From NCBI GenBank assembly GCA_012927595.1, contig JABBOW010000023.1, forward strand, positions 1 through 57,443: a stretch of 57,443 bases of DNA, read 5' to 3'. This document shows, piece by piece, positions 26,026 to 35,595 of this stretch (its first letter is position 1; each line of letters starts with the position of its first letter). The notes under the pieces were generated by a model. That model had not been told where the DNA came from, made no database searches, and saw only the letters and a list, made by a program, of their open reading frames with translations. A program made the position numbers and the translations under genes. This stretch comes from Cellulomonas sp. Lineage in GTDB: Bacteria > Actinomycetota > Actinomycetes > Actinomycetales > Cellulomonadaceae.

Positions 26026-28043
26026 CGAGCAACTCCGCGCAATACGGCCTGGATCTCAGCCTCCACCAAGTCGATCTCAGCGTCGACCTCCGCCACGGGT
26101 CGGGGTGGCGCGTACACGAAGAAGTGCCGCGTGAAGGGGATCTCGTACCCGATCCTTGTCTTGGATTCGTCGACCCAGGCGTCGTTGACGTGGGGCCGCA
26201 CCTCGCGAGCCATGTACGTCTCGGCGGGCTCCAAGAGGGAGACGTTCTCGGTGTCTCGGAGGTCAGGATCTGGCAGAGGTTGCCCCTTGCGATCGGTAAC
26301 CACCGGCGCGTCAACGTCGGGCATGGCGGCGGCGCTGAGGATCGCCTTGCGGAGGTTGCTGGCGATCGTGATCCCCGCCTGGCCGAGAGCGTGACCTAGG
26401 TGCTTGTCGAAGGCAACCTCGCGATCCTCGCGCACCCCACGAAGGCCGCGGAGGATACCGAAGAGTTGCTGCTGAGCCCGCTCGCCTTCGCGCACTGCGG
26501 CTGCTGGGTTCGTTGCCCCCTTGGGAGGGTTGGCCAACGCCAAGTACGGCTTGGCGTCCGTGATGGCGGAGATGGTCTCGTCCGTGAGGTACCAGCGGCG
26601 GCGCATGGGGCGCTCGACTGTGATGTGCTGGTAGCCGAAGTCGGAGTTGGCGAAGACCTTCACGCGATCGTCGCTGCCACCCAGGTGGACGGCGTCGTGG
26701 TAGAGCCGGGTGATCTCGGCGATCTGGTCGTCGGTGATCTCCTTGCGCTTGGCTCCGAGGCTGTTGCGCATCTTGCCCCACTGGTCTCGGGCGTCGAGGA
26801 GGACGATCTTGCCCTTGCGGTCAGGTGCCTTGCGGTTGCTGACGATCCAGAAGTAGGTGGAGATGCCGGTGTTGTAGAACAACTGGTCAGGGAGGGCGAC
26901 GATGCCCTCCAACATGTCGCTCTCGATGATCCAGCGGCGGATCTCGGACTCCCCGGACCCGGCACCGCCGGAGAAGAGAGGGCTGCCGGAGAAGACGATG
27001 GCCAGACGGCTGCCGCCCTCGGAGACTGGCTTCATCTTGGCGATCATGTGCTGGAGGAACAGGAACGACCCGTCGGAGATCCGAGGTAGGCCAGCGCCGA
27101 ATCGGCCACGCTCGCCCAGGTGCTCGGCCTCGTCCTTGATCTGGCGCTCGATGCGCTTCCATTCGACGCCGAAGGGCGGGTTCGCGAGCATGTAGTCGAA
27201 GTGTTGGCCGGTGAACCCGTCGGCGGTGAACGAGTTGCCCAGCACGATCCGGGCGGGATCCTGACCCTTGATCATCAGGTCCGAGCGGGCGATGGCCCAG
27301 GTCTCGGCGTTCAACTCCTGGCCAAAGACTTCCAGCCTGGCTCGGGGGTTGAGGTGGGCGAGGTGCTCCTGCCCGCCGGTGAGCATGCCGCCGGTGCCGC
27401 AGGCCGGGTCGTACATCGTCCGAACCGGGGCAGTGCCCCGAAGGACGTCGTCGTCCTCAGCGAGCAGGATGTTGACCATGAGGCGGATGACCTCGCGCGG
27501 GGTGAAGTGCTCCCCAGCGGTCTCGTTGGACATCTCGCTGAACTTCCGCAGGAGTTCCTCGAACAGGTAGCCCATAGCCTCGTTGGACACCACGCCCGGG
27601 TGCAGGTCGACGTCCGCGAACCGAGCGACGACGTGGTACAGCAGCCCGGCGTTGTCCAGGCGGGTGATCTGGTTGTCGAACCCGTACTTCTCCAACACCT
27701 CGACCGCGCCCGTGCTGTACCCGGCGATGTAGTTGCGGAGGTTCGCAGCGATGTTCGGAGCATCGTCCAGCAGCCGGGTGAAGTTCAGTGGGGAGACGTT
27801 GTAAAACGGCTGCCCGGCGGCCCGCAGCAGGATCGGGTCGATGTTCTCGATCCGGCCCGCGAGGTCCTTGGCCCGAGCGACGACGGCGTCCTTGGTGGGC
27901 TCGAGCACACAGTCCAGGCGGCGTAGCACCGTCAGCGGAAGGATCACTTGGCCGTACTCGTGCGGCTTGTAGTCGCCCCGCAGCAGGTCAGCCACGGACC
28001 AGATGAAGCCAACCTTGTCGCTGAACCCCTCGACCTCACTCAC
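26022..28043 (-). CDS. hsdM: Type I restriction enzyme, DNA methyltransferase subunit
   Basis: 673 residues, longer than the usual ~500. It is an N6-adenine methyltransferase that pairs with HsdS. The N-terminal helical domain has DYKPHEYGQVILPLTVLRRL. Motif I, YDPACGTGGML (about residue 210), binds SAM, and motif IV NPPF (about residue 286) is catalytic. The GTG at 28043 has AAGG 7 nt upstream; the GTG at 28049 is too close to it. The C-terminal ~170 residues (a VRPHVNDAWVDESKTRIGYEIP region) match the longer HsdM subtype. First gene of the five-gene operon. Confidence 0.95.
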   Translation of the reverse strand: MSEVEGFSDKVGFIWSVADLLRGDYKPHEYGQVILPLTVLRRLDCVLEPTKDAVVARAKDLAGRIENIDPILLRAAGQPFYNVSPLNFTRLLDDAPNIAANLRNYIAGYSTGAVEVLEKYGFDNQITRLDNAGLLYHVVARFADVDLHPGVVSNEAMGYLFEELLRKFSEMSNETAGEHFTPREVIRLMVNILLAEDDDVLRGTAPVRTMYDPACGTGGMLTGGQEHLAHLNPRARLEVFGQELNAETWAIARSDLMIKGQDPARIVLGNSFTADGFTGQHFDYMLANPPFGVEWKRIERQIKDEAEHLGERGRFGAGLPRISDGSFLFLQHMIAKMKPVSEGGSRLAIVFSGSPLFSGGAGSGESEIRRWIIESDMLEGIVALPDQLFYNTGISTYFWIVSNRKAPDRKGKIVLLDARDQWGKMRNSLGAKRKEITDDQIAEITRLYHDAVHLGGSDDRVKVFANSDFGYQHITVERPMRRRWYLTDETISAITDAKPYLALANPPKGATNPAAAVREGERAQQQLFGILRGLRGVREDREVAFDKHLGHALGQAGITIASNLRKAILSAAAMPDVDAPVVTDRKGQPLPDPDLRDTENVSLLEPAETYMAREVRPHVNDAWVDESKTRIGYEIPFTRHFFVYAPPRPVAEVDAEIDLVEAEIQAVLRGVAR

Positions 28044-28415
28044 AAGCACACCTTGGTCCCCTAGACGCCATCACCGTGGGACGAACTTACCGACCGAGCG
28101 AGGTCCCGAGGCGCGGCCTCGCCGATGCCGGGCGTATATCGAACCGGCTCCCTCGCCGCTCCGTAAGCCCGCAGGGTTCGGGCTGAGGTTGGCCGCGCTG
28201 ACCGAAGATGCTCTCGTGAGCCGCGAGATGCAGACTCGCTCCGCTCGCCGGGTCACCGCGCGACCCGCAGCGCCCTCGGGTGCGCCGCCCACATCGGCGC
28301 GGGCTCGCAGGCCCGTCGCCGATGCGCATCTCGATGGGTTCGGAGTGCGAGCATCCTTGGACGATTGAAGTGCGACCGTGCGGGCCGCGCCGGAGATGGC
28401 AATGCGGAGGGCATC
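28044..28415. other. Divergent intergenic region between hsdM and the HNH gene
   Basis: About 370 nt, GC-rich with short palindromic stretches such as around 28300-28330. It must contain the promoters of both the restriction operon and the HNH gene. I could not place convincing -35/-10 pairs. Confidence 0.4.
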
Positions 28416-29255
28416 ATGGGCGAGGCAATTGAGTACCTGTACCCTATTAACGCCGACCAGGAGCGCTTCGTCGACGTGGACGGCGCGCTGGTCCGGATGA
28501 CGAGCACCAACCTCTGGGAATCCATCGAGCAGCACCCGGACTCGGGTTCCTCGTGGTACCTGTCGAACTCGTTCCGGAGGATGCGGCCAGAGGACATCGT
28601 CTGGGTCTACCAGGCTGGTGAACAGCGCATCGTCGCCAGGGCTCGGGCAGTGCAGATCTACCAGCAGGACGACGTGTGGCACGTCGATCTCGTGTGGGAC
28701 CTGGGCGCAACCCGCGCCCTTAGGAGGTCACCAATACCCCGATCGAACTTCGGTCAGACCCCACAGAACCCAGTCCGAGCCAACGCGGGCACGCTTGAGG
28801 TGCTCCGCCGCTGGGAGAGAGCGACCAAGGTCGGCGGACAGAGTTCACCCGACCCATCCGGCTTCGAGGACGCCCGCATCCGGGTCTTGGCCGAAGTCGT
28901 CCGACGGCAGGGACAGCAGGACTTCCGGCGCAGGTTGCTCGTTGCGTATGGCCGCCGATGCGCGATCAGTGGATGCGACGTCGAGGGCGTGCTCGAAGCC
29001 GCGCACATCAGCCCCTACCTGGGTCCGCACACCAGTGGAACCGAGAATGGCCTGCTCCTACGGGCCGACCTCCACACCCTCTTCGATCTCCATCTGATCG
29101 CGATCGACCAGACACGTGCGGTGATCCTCTCGTCCGCACTTGCTGGCTCGGACTACGAACAGTTCGCTGGCCGCAAGATACGCACCACGCAGAGCCGCAG
29201 CGACCATCCCTCCCGTGACCTCCTGGCTAAGCACCGGGAGAGCCTCACTCCATGA
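28416..29255 (+). CDS. HNH endonuclease with PUA/EVE-like N-terminal domain
   Basis: 279 residues. The C-terminal HNH domain (HNH_2 type, about 178-240) shows CAISGCDVEGVLEAAHISPY with H197, then ENGLLLRADLHTLFD with N211 and H220, a full catalytic triad. The N-terminal ~115 residues, with WYLSNSFRRMRPEDIVWVYQAG and IVARARAV, have the look of a PUA/EVE-type domain that reads modified bases in type IV restriction enzymes (inference). The ATG at 28416 is fixed by GGAGG 5 nt upstream; an ATG-less extension to 28365 is not needed. It stands alone, divergent from the hsd operon. Confidence 0.82.
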   Translation: MGEAIEYLYPINADQERFVDVDGALVRMTSTNLWESIEQHPDSGSSWYLSNSFRRMRPEDIVWVYQAGEQRIVARARAVQIYQQDDVWHVDLVWDLGATRALRRSPIPRSNFGQTPQNPVRANAGTLEVLRRWERATKVGGQSSPDPSGFEDARIRVLAEVVRRQGQQDFRRRLLVAYGRRCAISGCDVEGVLEAAHISPYLGPHTSGTENGLLLRADLHTLFDLHLIAIDQTRAVILSSALAGSDYEQFAGRKIRTTQSRSDHPSRDLLAKHRESLTP

Positions 29256-29967
29256 CCATCCAGAGGTTCCAGTCCAGCGGCGCGGTGACTCCTCCGTAGC
29301 GGCGGCGCTGTCGCACGTTCCGGATGTCGCCCATCGTGTGGCACGCTCGTTGTGCGGATGACGGCCGCCACGAACCGGATCAGCGACAGAATCTGGCTAT
29401 CCAGAACCTCAGCGCACTGCCGCAATGGACCGACGCGATCACCGGCCTCGGCGGGTTGATGGACCGACACGGTGCCGAGGCGCGCAGCCAGGCGGCGAGG
29501 TATGCCGCCCGATACCAGGGCAGGCGCGCCGCGATGGTCTCCGATGTCATCTCACGTCCACAGCGCCGTTATGAGACCCGCGTCATGCCCTTGGTCGATG
29601 CCTTCTCCTCACACCCGCAGCGGCCTCGCTGGGCGCCCCGACACACCAGAGACCCGGCCTCGACCACGGGCGTGCGTCTCAGCACTGCGTGTGACGTCGA
29701 GCAACACGACCGGGAGCGCGGAGGCGAGGTTCGCGCCGGTCCGGTTGACGCCCCCCGGTATCGACGGCCGATGAGTCTTGAACCCCGATCGAGGCCGCAA
29801 GCGCCTCGACATTTTTAAATCTAGCCGTACGTTCTCGAAGTGCATCAGTTCCGCCCCTGAATACCGATCCAGACACCCACGGTCTACCCTGATTATCTAA
29901 GCAAAGTGCACCCCCGCGAGCGTGAACTCCGGGGGGCGTGAGCAGGTCCTCTACCGAAGGAACCGCT
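29256..29967. other. Long stretch without a recognised gene
   Basis: About 710 nt. Plus-strand frames at 29324-29818 and 29472-29774 are open but arginine/serine/proline-rich and without known motifs, so I read them as shadows. The right end (about 29810-29930) is AT-richer than its surroundings and probably holds the promoter of the next gene. A hairpin terminator at 29790 hints that some transcript ends here. Confidence 0.4.
29790..29816 (+). terminator. Rho-independent-like terminator
   Basis: CGAGGC (29790-29795) pairs with GCCTCG (29803-29808), followed after two bases by ATTTTTAAAT. The T run is unusual in this GC-rich DNA. It faces plus-strand transcription and may end the HNH transcript or an unannotated RNA from 29256-29789. 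Confidence 0.6.
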
Positions 29968-30876
29968 GTGACCGAGCGTACTAGCGCGAACCCCTACCAG
30001 CCAGCCCCGTGGCTCGTTCGGGCTACCAGAGATTTATCTATCTCTCCGGTGCTGTGGACTTGGCTGAGCGGGGCCGTGCCGCTGATCGAGTCGAAGATGA
30101 TGAAGTCCGGCTCGGCGTTCGTCTGCCAGCGTGACCTGGAGGTGGCCACCACCCTCGACCACAGCAACTGGCCGTCCTGGTCTGCGATCGAGGCGACCGG
30201 TCTGATCTCCCGGCTTGATACAGGGTCGTCTAGCGGCTACATCGTGACTGAGGCCGGTGAGCGGGTGGCTGAGGCTGGTGAGTTCGTCCTTCACCTGGAC
30301 GCGCAGGAGTCCGAGATCACCCACACAGCCCACTCCCCTACAGAGTTGTCCAGTACATACGTAGGGGTAGTAGGGGTAGTAGGGGTAGTGGATTGTGTGG
30401 GTGATTCTGGACTCGGAACCTCCGAAAACCTGAGCCACTACGAACTAGCCGAACTACTCAAGCCCACGGACGACGTGTGGGCTGAGTTCGGCCAGCGTCG
30501 TCACCTCTGGCGCAGGTTCGTGGCCATCAACGGAGCCAACGATGTGCCGGTCTCAGCCAAGATCCTGATGCAGACCGTGGGCATCACCCGGTCCAGGGCG
30601 TTCGACGCGATGAAGGCGGTGCGCGAGATGAAGTACTCACCGGTCCGCAAGTCCATGTTCTACGGCTCGGCACTGGGCGACGGGAAAGGTCAGGGCGCAG
30701 CCAACGTCAAGCGCAAGCGGGCGGCCAGCGCACGCAAGGCGCACCGGGAGATCCTGATGGGCGCCGAGGCTGTCTTCGTCGGCGAGCCTGGGGTGTTCCG
30801 CAGGTTCACCGACGTGTACCCGCAAGCCGAGCAGACCGTGGCCGAGCCAGTCCTGACCGTGATGGAAGGCTGGTGA
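29968..30876 (+). CDS. Probable island replication or regulatory protein, unnamed
   Basis: 302 residues. The GTG is set by GAAGG 7 nt upstream. An N-terminal part (about residues 15-105, ending SGYIVTEAGERVAEAGEF) looks like a winged helix. The C-terminal part has a helix-turn-helix-like VSAKILMQTVGITRSRAFDAM and a basic KRKRAASARKAH stretch. The middle, residues 132-141, is VGVVGVVGVV, encoded by three exact 9-bp repeats and flanked by a long inverted repeat. Replication initiators with origins inside their genes show this design (for example phage lambda O). That role is inferred, not recognised by homology. Confidence 0.6.
   Translation: MTERTSANPYQPAPWLVRATRDLSISPVLWTWLSGAVPLIESKMMKSGSAFVCQRDLEVATTLDHSNWPSWSAIEATGLISRLDTGSSSGYIVTEAGERVAEAGEFVLHLDAQESEITHTAHSPTELSSTYVGVVGVVGVVDCVGDSGLGTSENLSHYELAELLKPTDDVWAEFGQRRHLWRRFVAINGANDVPVSAKILMQTVGITRSRAFDAMKAVREMKYSPVRKSMFYGSALGDGKGQGAANVKRKRAASARKAHREILMGAEAVFVGEPGVFRRFTDVYPQAEQTVAEPVLTVMEGW
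30312..30408. repeat. Long imperfect inverted repeat inside coding sequence
   Basis: The left arm at about 30314-30341 (ATCACCCACACA then CCACT-like then CCCCTAC) is mirrored by the right arm at 30379-30407 (GTAGGGG, AGTGG, TGTGTGGGTGAT). About 24 of 27 positions match with one bulge. The loop holds the first two GTAGGGGTA iterons. This could be an origin, an operator or a transcript fold. Confidence 0.6.
30361..30387 (+). repeat. Three tandem 9-bp iterons
   Basis: GTAGGGGTA occurs three times without spacer (30361-30369, 30370-30378, 30379-30387). Being 9 bp, it keeps the reading frame (V-G-V repeats). Three GGGG runs could also form a G-rich structure. Confidence 0.85.
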
Positions 30877-31589
30877 TGAGCCGCTACGAGATCCTGTGCA
30901 CCGGCCTCACCCACGCAGGCACCCGGTGCCGAAACAAGGCGACCGGCGGGTGAACAAGTACGCCTCGCGCACCGACGACGCCGACAAAGCCAACATCGCG
31001 GCGAGGCGCGCGGTGGAGCGGGCAGCCCTGACGGCTCGCCAGCCTGCGCGGGTGCGGTGCACCTCGCTAACGTCCCGGGCCTGCCTGCGGCAACTCGGCG
31101 ATCACGGGCAAGGACGTGTGCCTCTCACACGACCCGGCGCGGATCGTAGCCAAGAAGGCCGACCACTACGCCCGGCTCCAGGTGGAGCGGGCCAGCATCG
31201 ACGCCAGGAGGCCCCGTGGGCGCACCAGCGGGCACTACCTGCCCCCGTCGTGGCACGAGGTCTTCCTGGGGCTGCTGGAGGGCTGTCCGAGGAGCGGGGC
31301 TCGCTGCTGAGCGAGGGCGGGGCGTTCGCCGAGGGGTTCGGACTGGCCAACGAGCGCAGGGCCAAGGCGCAGATCGAGCGGGCGGCCTACGACGACTTCC
31401 GCTCCAAGGAGGCCAACACGGCCCGGCTCCTCTGTGCGCAAGTCGGGAACATGATGGCGTCGGCCGTAGAGCAACCGCGCCACCAGCGTGATGCCACTGC
31501 TACGCACCCTGAACAGCGTCGAGGCGTGCCGAGCATCCATCGAGCACGACTCGGTGCCGGTGGCGGTGCCCGAAGTCGTCGGGTGGTGA
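30876..31589 (+). pseudogene. Frameshifted gene remnant with zinc-ligand motifs
   Basis: Starts with a TGATG overlap to the preceding gene but stops after 25 codons (peptide begins MSRYEILCTGLTHAGTRC). Coding-like sequence then moves through different frames. One holds YASRTDDADKANIAARRAVER (from about 30958), the next CGNSAITGKDVCLSHDPARI and LPPSWHEVFLGLLEGC (to about 31295). A third holds LLSEGGAFAEGFGLANERR (to about 31470), and a last one runs from about 31470 and ends VPEVVGW at 31589. At least four shifts are needed. The CT..GTRC.N and C.LSHDP patterns resemble small zinc-binding proteins of phages and islands. Confidence 0.65.
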
Positions 31590-31626
31590 CGTGACTGGGG
31601 CCAAGGACGGGCCGCTCAGCCCAGCG

Positions 31627-32970
31627 TCAGCGAACGTTGACCTTGACCGAAGTGGGCGGGCGCTTGGTGTATCTCGGAATCGCCTCGACCACGACGTCGA
31701 CCGAGGAACGCAAGTGGCGCGCCCGCTCGTCGAGCGTCATCTCGTCCCAAGGGGTGCCGCCTGTCGTCATCTGCCCCTTGTCGACTTCCACGACCATGCG
31801 CGCCTGCACTTCGGCCAGACGGCGCTCGATGTCGGCGGCCCCCCTGGTCATCATCTGGAGCGGGATGGCCCCGGCCGCGTACGAGTCGGTGATCCCGTCC
31901 AGCCGTTCCCTCAGAGTCGATGCCTCGCCATACAGGAGTTCCAGAGACGGGCGCGTGACGTGGTGCCGGAAGGCGGGGGCAGCACCTGGCTCACGACGCT
32001 CCTTGGGTGCATTCTGGGCATCCAGGACGATGGCTTCCAGCCACTCGGCCTTACACGACAGGTGGCCCGTCGGGCACCTGTACGACCGGTAGCGGTACTT
32101 GGCCGCTCCCTGCGTTGCCGAGACCATCTTCCTGCCGCAGAGCCCGCACTCGGCGAGCCCCGTCAGCAAGTGCTTGCGCGCTCCACCGCCCTTGCCTCGG
32201 CCTGGGTCGGCCAGCACGCCCTGGACGGCATAGAACGTGCCCTCGCTCACGATCGGCTCCCAGTTGCCCTGGCGCGCGACCTCGCCGAGGTAGGTGACAA
32301 GACCTGCGTTGCGCGGAGCCTTGAGCACCGCCAGCACGGACGTGCGGATCCAGCGCTTGCCCCGCGGAGACAGCGCACCGGCGTCATTCCATGTGTGTGT
32401 GATCTCCGCGATCGTCACGCCAGCAAGCACCTGGTCGTAGGCGCTGCGCACGAGGTCTGCTTGCTGAGTCAGCGTGCCGTCCTTGGTGTAGCCGAACGGA
32501 GCGACGGACCACCACGGCTTGCCCATGGCCACGCGCTGGCGACTGGAGGCCTTCTGTCGAGCCGACTTCCGCTCGCCCTCGCCCTTGGCGACCGCCGCCT
32601 TGATCCGCGCGAAGAGTCGCCCGTTGTCGGTGGAGAGGTCGGCATCTCCACCCACCGTCGCGAGCAGCAGCCCCCGCTTCTCAGCCATGTCGATGAGGTC
32701 TTCGAGGTCACGGGGCTTGCGGTACAGGCGGTCCAGGTCCCAGGCCACGATGGCATCGAAGTCGCGCGCCTCCCACGATTGGAGCATCGCCCTGTATTGA
32801 GGGCGCTGGGCCGCTCGAGTCGCCGAGACGTCGTTGTCCGTGAACGTCGACACCACGGTCCAGCCGCGCCGCTCGCATAGCGCCTGGCACTCCTTGTCCT
32901 GGCGGCTGATCGCAAGGCGATCATCCTTGGAGTCGAGCGACTGCCGAAGGTAGATCGCGGCCCTGGTCAT
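31627..32970 (-). CDS. Large serine recombinase, island integrase
   Basis: 447 residues. The N-terminal resolvase domain (1-150) has the catalytic serine in YLRQS (Ser11), then FDAIVAWDLDRLYR. The recombinase domain (about 160-250) contains APFGYTKDGTLTQQ. A zinc ribbon starts at CGLCGRKM and includes YRCPTGHLSC. A coiled-coil segment follows near the C-terminus. The ATG at 32970 lies 28 nt from the attR core, and CATACT 6 nt upstream could give a leaderless message starting in the attP half. The position next to the att core identifies it as the enzyme that made the insertion. Confidence 0.95.
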   Translation of the reverse strand: MTRAAIYLRQSLDSKDDRLAISRQDKECQALCERRGWTVVSTFTDNDVSATRAAQRPQYRAMLQSWEARDFDAIVAWDLDRLYRKPRDLEDLIDMAEKRGLLLATVGGDADLSTDNGRLFARIKAAVAKGEGERKSARQKASSRQRVAMGKPWWSVAPFGYTKDGTLTQQADLVRSAYDQVLAGVTIAEITHTWNDAGALSPRGKRWIRTSVLAVLKAPRNAGLVTYLGEVARQGNWEPIVSEGTFYAVQGVLADPGRGKGGGARKHLLTGLAECGLCGRKMVSATQGAAKYRYRSYRCPTGHLSCKAEWLEAIVLDAQNAPKERREPGAAPAFRHHVTRPSLELLYGEASTLRERLDGITDSYAAGAIPLQMMTRGAADIERRLAEVQARMVVEVDKGQMTTGGTPWDEMTLDERARHLRSSVDVVVEAIPRYTKRPPTSVKVNVR

Positions 32971-32997
32971 CGACACAGTATGCGGGAACCGTCACAC

Positions 32998-33009
32998 CAT
33001 GGACCTGTT
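32998..33009 (+). repeat. attR core
   Basis: CATGGACCTGTT, identical to 11720-11731. To the right begins the original host sequence (CAAGTGGGCGTCG). To the left, CACAC mirrors GTGTC at attL, so the rejoined attP would carry a short inverted repeat around the core. Confidence 0.85.
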
Positions 33010-33274
33010 CAAGTGGGCGTCGAAGCTCGGACCCCTCACGCCGGGCGACCTCCTCCTCGACTGCTTCGAGCTCGCGCGCGACATCCGGACGCTGGACATG
33101 CAGGCGTCGCCATACGACGTGTCGTCGCTCGGCGAGACTGCCGTGGCGATCGAGACCTCCGAAGGCAAGGCAGAGTACATGGCGCGGCAACGCGCCTTTA
33201 CCGAGCGCGCCGCAGCCGTCCGCACCCGGCTCGTCGCGGCCTGCGAGGTGCTCGTTCGCACGCCCGCGGAATAG
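32999..33274 (+). pseudogene. Displaced native 3' end of the glycosylase-annotated gene
   Basis: 91 codons beginning MDLFKWASKLGP and ending at a TAG. It continues the host gene cut at 11720-11731: joined, they give a protein of 294 residues, the normal size for the family. It has no promoter or ribosome-binding site of its own that I can see and is probably silent. LLLDCFELARDIR, LDMQASPYD and AIET-EGKAEY are shared with the island copy, which replaces it. Confidence 0.9.
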
Positions 33275-34707
<1,433 letters not shown>

Positions 34708-34749
34708 CGCCACCGCGCGGCGCCGTCCCAGCACCGTCCACGAACCGCG

Positions 34750-35595
34750 TCAGATGTTCTTCTCGGGGTCACCCATCAGCAGCGCGACATGGTCGGGCAC
34801 CGTGGTCGTAAGCTCGCGCGGTGGTCGCACGTAGCCGCTCGACGCGGGCGGCCGGTCGGGCAGGACGACCTTCTCGTGCGGCACGTCGGTGTACGGGATC
34901 GTCGAGAGCAGGTGCGCCATCATGTTGAGCCGCGCATGCTTCTTGACGTCGGACTCCACGATGAACCACGGGCTCGCGGGCACGTCGGTGTGCACCAGCA
35001 TCTCGTCCTTCGCACGGGAGAAGTCCTCCCAGCGGTTGATGGACTCGAGGTCCATCGGGCTGAGCTTCCACTGCCGCGCCGGGTCGTGCAGGCGTGAGCG
35101 GAAGCGCCGCAGCTGCTCGGCGTCCGAGACGGAGAACCAGTACTTGCGCAGCAGGATCCCGTCGTCGATGAGCATCTGCTCGAAGATCGGCGTCTGGCGC
35201 ATGAACCGCGTGTACTCCTGCGGTGTGCAGAAGCCCATGACACGCTCGACCCCGGCCCTGTTGTACCAGGACCGGTCGAACAGGACGATCTCCCCGGCAG
35301 CCGGCAAGTGCGCGATGTAGCGCTGGTAGTACCACTCGCCGCGCTCGCGATCGGTCGGGGTCGGCAGCGCCGCGATGCGCGCGACGCGAGGGCTCAGGTA
35401 CTGCGTGATCCGCTTGATCGTGCCGCCCTTGCCGGCTGCGTCCCGGCCCTCGAAGATCACGACGATCCGCGCGCCCGTCGCCCGGGCCCACAGCTGGACC
35501 TTGACGAGCTCCGACTGCAGCCGGAAGAGCTCGGCCTCGTAGACCTTGTCCGAGAGCTGTGGACCCCGGCCCGCGCCAGACTTGTTCTTGCCCAT
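34750..35595 (-). CDS. ppk2: Polyphosphate kinase 2 (PPK2 family)
   Basis: 281 residues, one PPK2 domain. It uses polyphosphate to phosphorylate nucleoside mono- or diphosphates. Walker A is FEGRDAAGKGGTIKR and Walker B is LFDRSWYNRAGVE; the lid region contains SVSDAEQLRRFRSRL. Sequence features fit class I (NDP-phosphorylating) enzymes, but that needs an alignment. TACCGT lies 6 nt before the ATG (leaderless). It is divergent from the helicase gene. Confidence 0.93.
   Translation of the reverse strand: MGKNKSGAGRGPQLSDKVYEAELFRLQSELVKVQLWARATGARIVVIFEGRDAAGKGGTIKRITQYLSPRVARIAALPTPTDRERGEWYYQRYIAHLPAAGEIVLFDRSWYNRAGVERVMGFCTPQEYTRFMRQTPIFEQMLIDDGILLRKYWFSVSDAEQLRRFRSRLHDPARQWKLSPMDLESINRWEDFSRAKDEMLVHTDVPASPWFIVESDVKKHARLNMMAHLLSTIPYTDVPHEKVVLPDRPPASSGYVRPPRELTTTVPDHVALLMGDPEKNI

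Larger units (their letters stand above)
11720..33009. mobile_element. Serine-integrase genomic island with defence cargo
   Basis: About 21.3 kb bounded by the 12-bp core CATGGACCTGTT at 11720-11731 and 32998-33009. Three facts define it. The serine integrase starts 28 nt from the right core. The host gene is split, with its native 3' part stranded beyond the right core. A diverged substitute 3' end lies just inside the left core. Inside are restriction, TIR-like, HNH, tyrosine recombinase and unknown genes, but no recognisable phage capsid, tail, terminase, relaxase or T4SS genes. The codon and GC pattern stays high-GC actinobacterial with some AT-richer patches, for example near 29,810-29,930. 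Confidence 0.9.

Noticed and set aside
30361..30387. Possible CRISPR-like array
   Set aside because: Repeats are only 9 bp, without spacers, and inside a coding frame; no cas genes are near.
31591..32880. Open frame of 429 codons antisense to the serine integrase
   Set aside because: Composition is the mirror of the integrase codons; no known motif.
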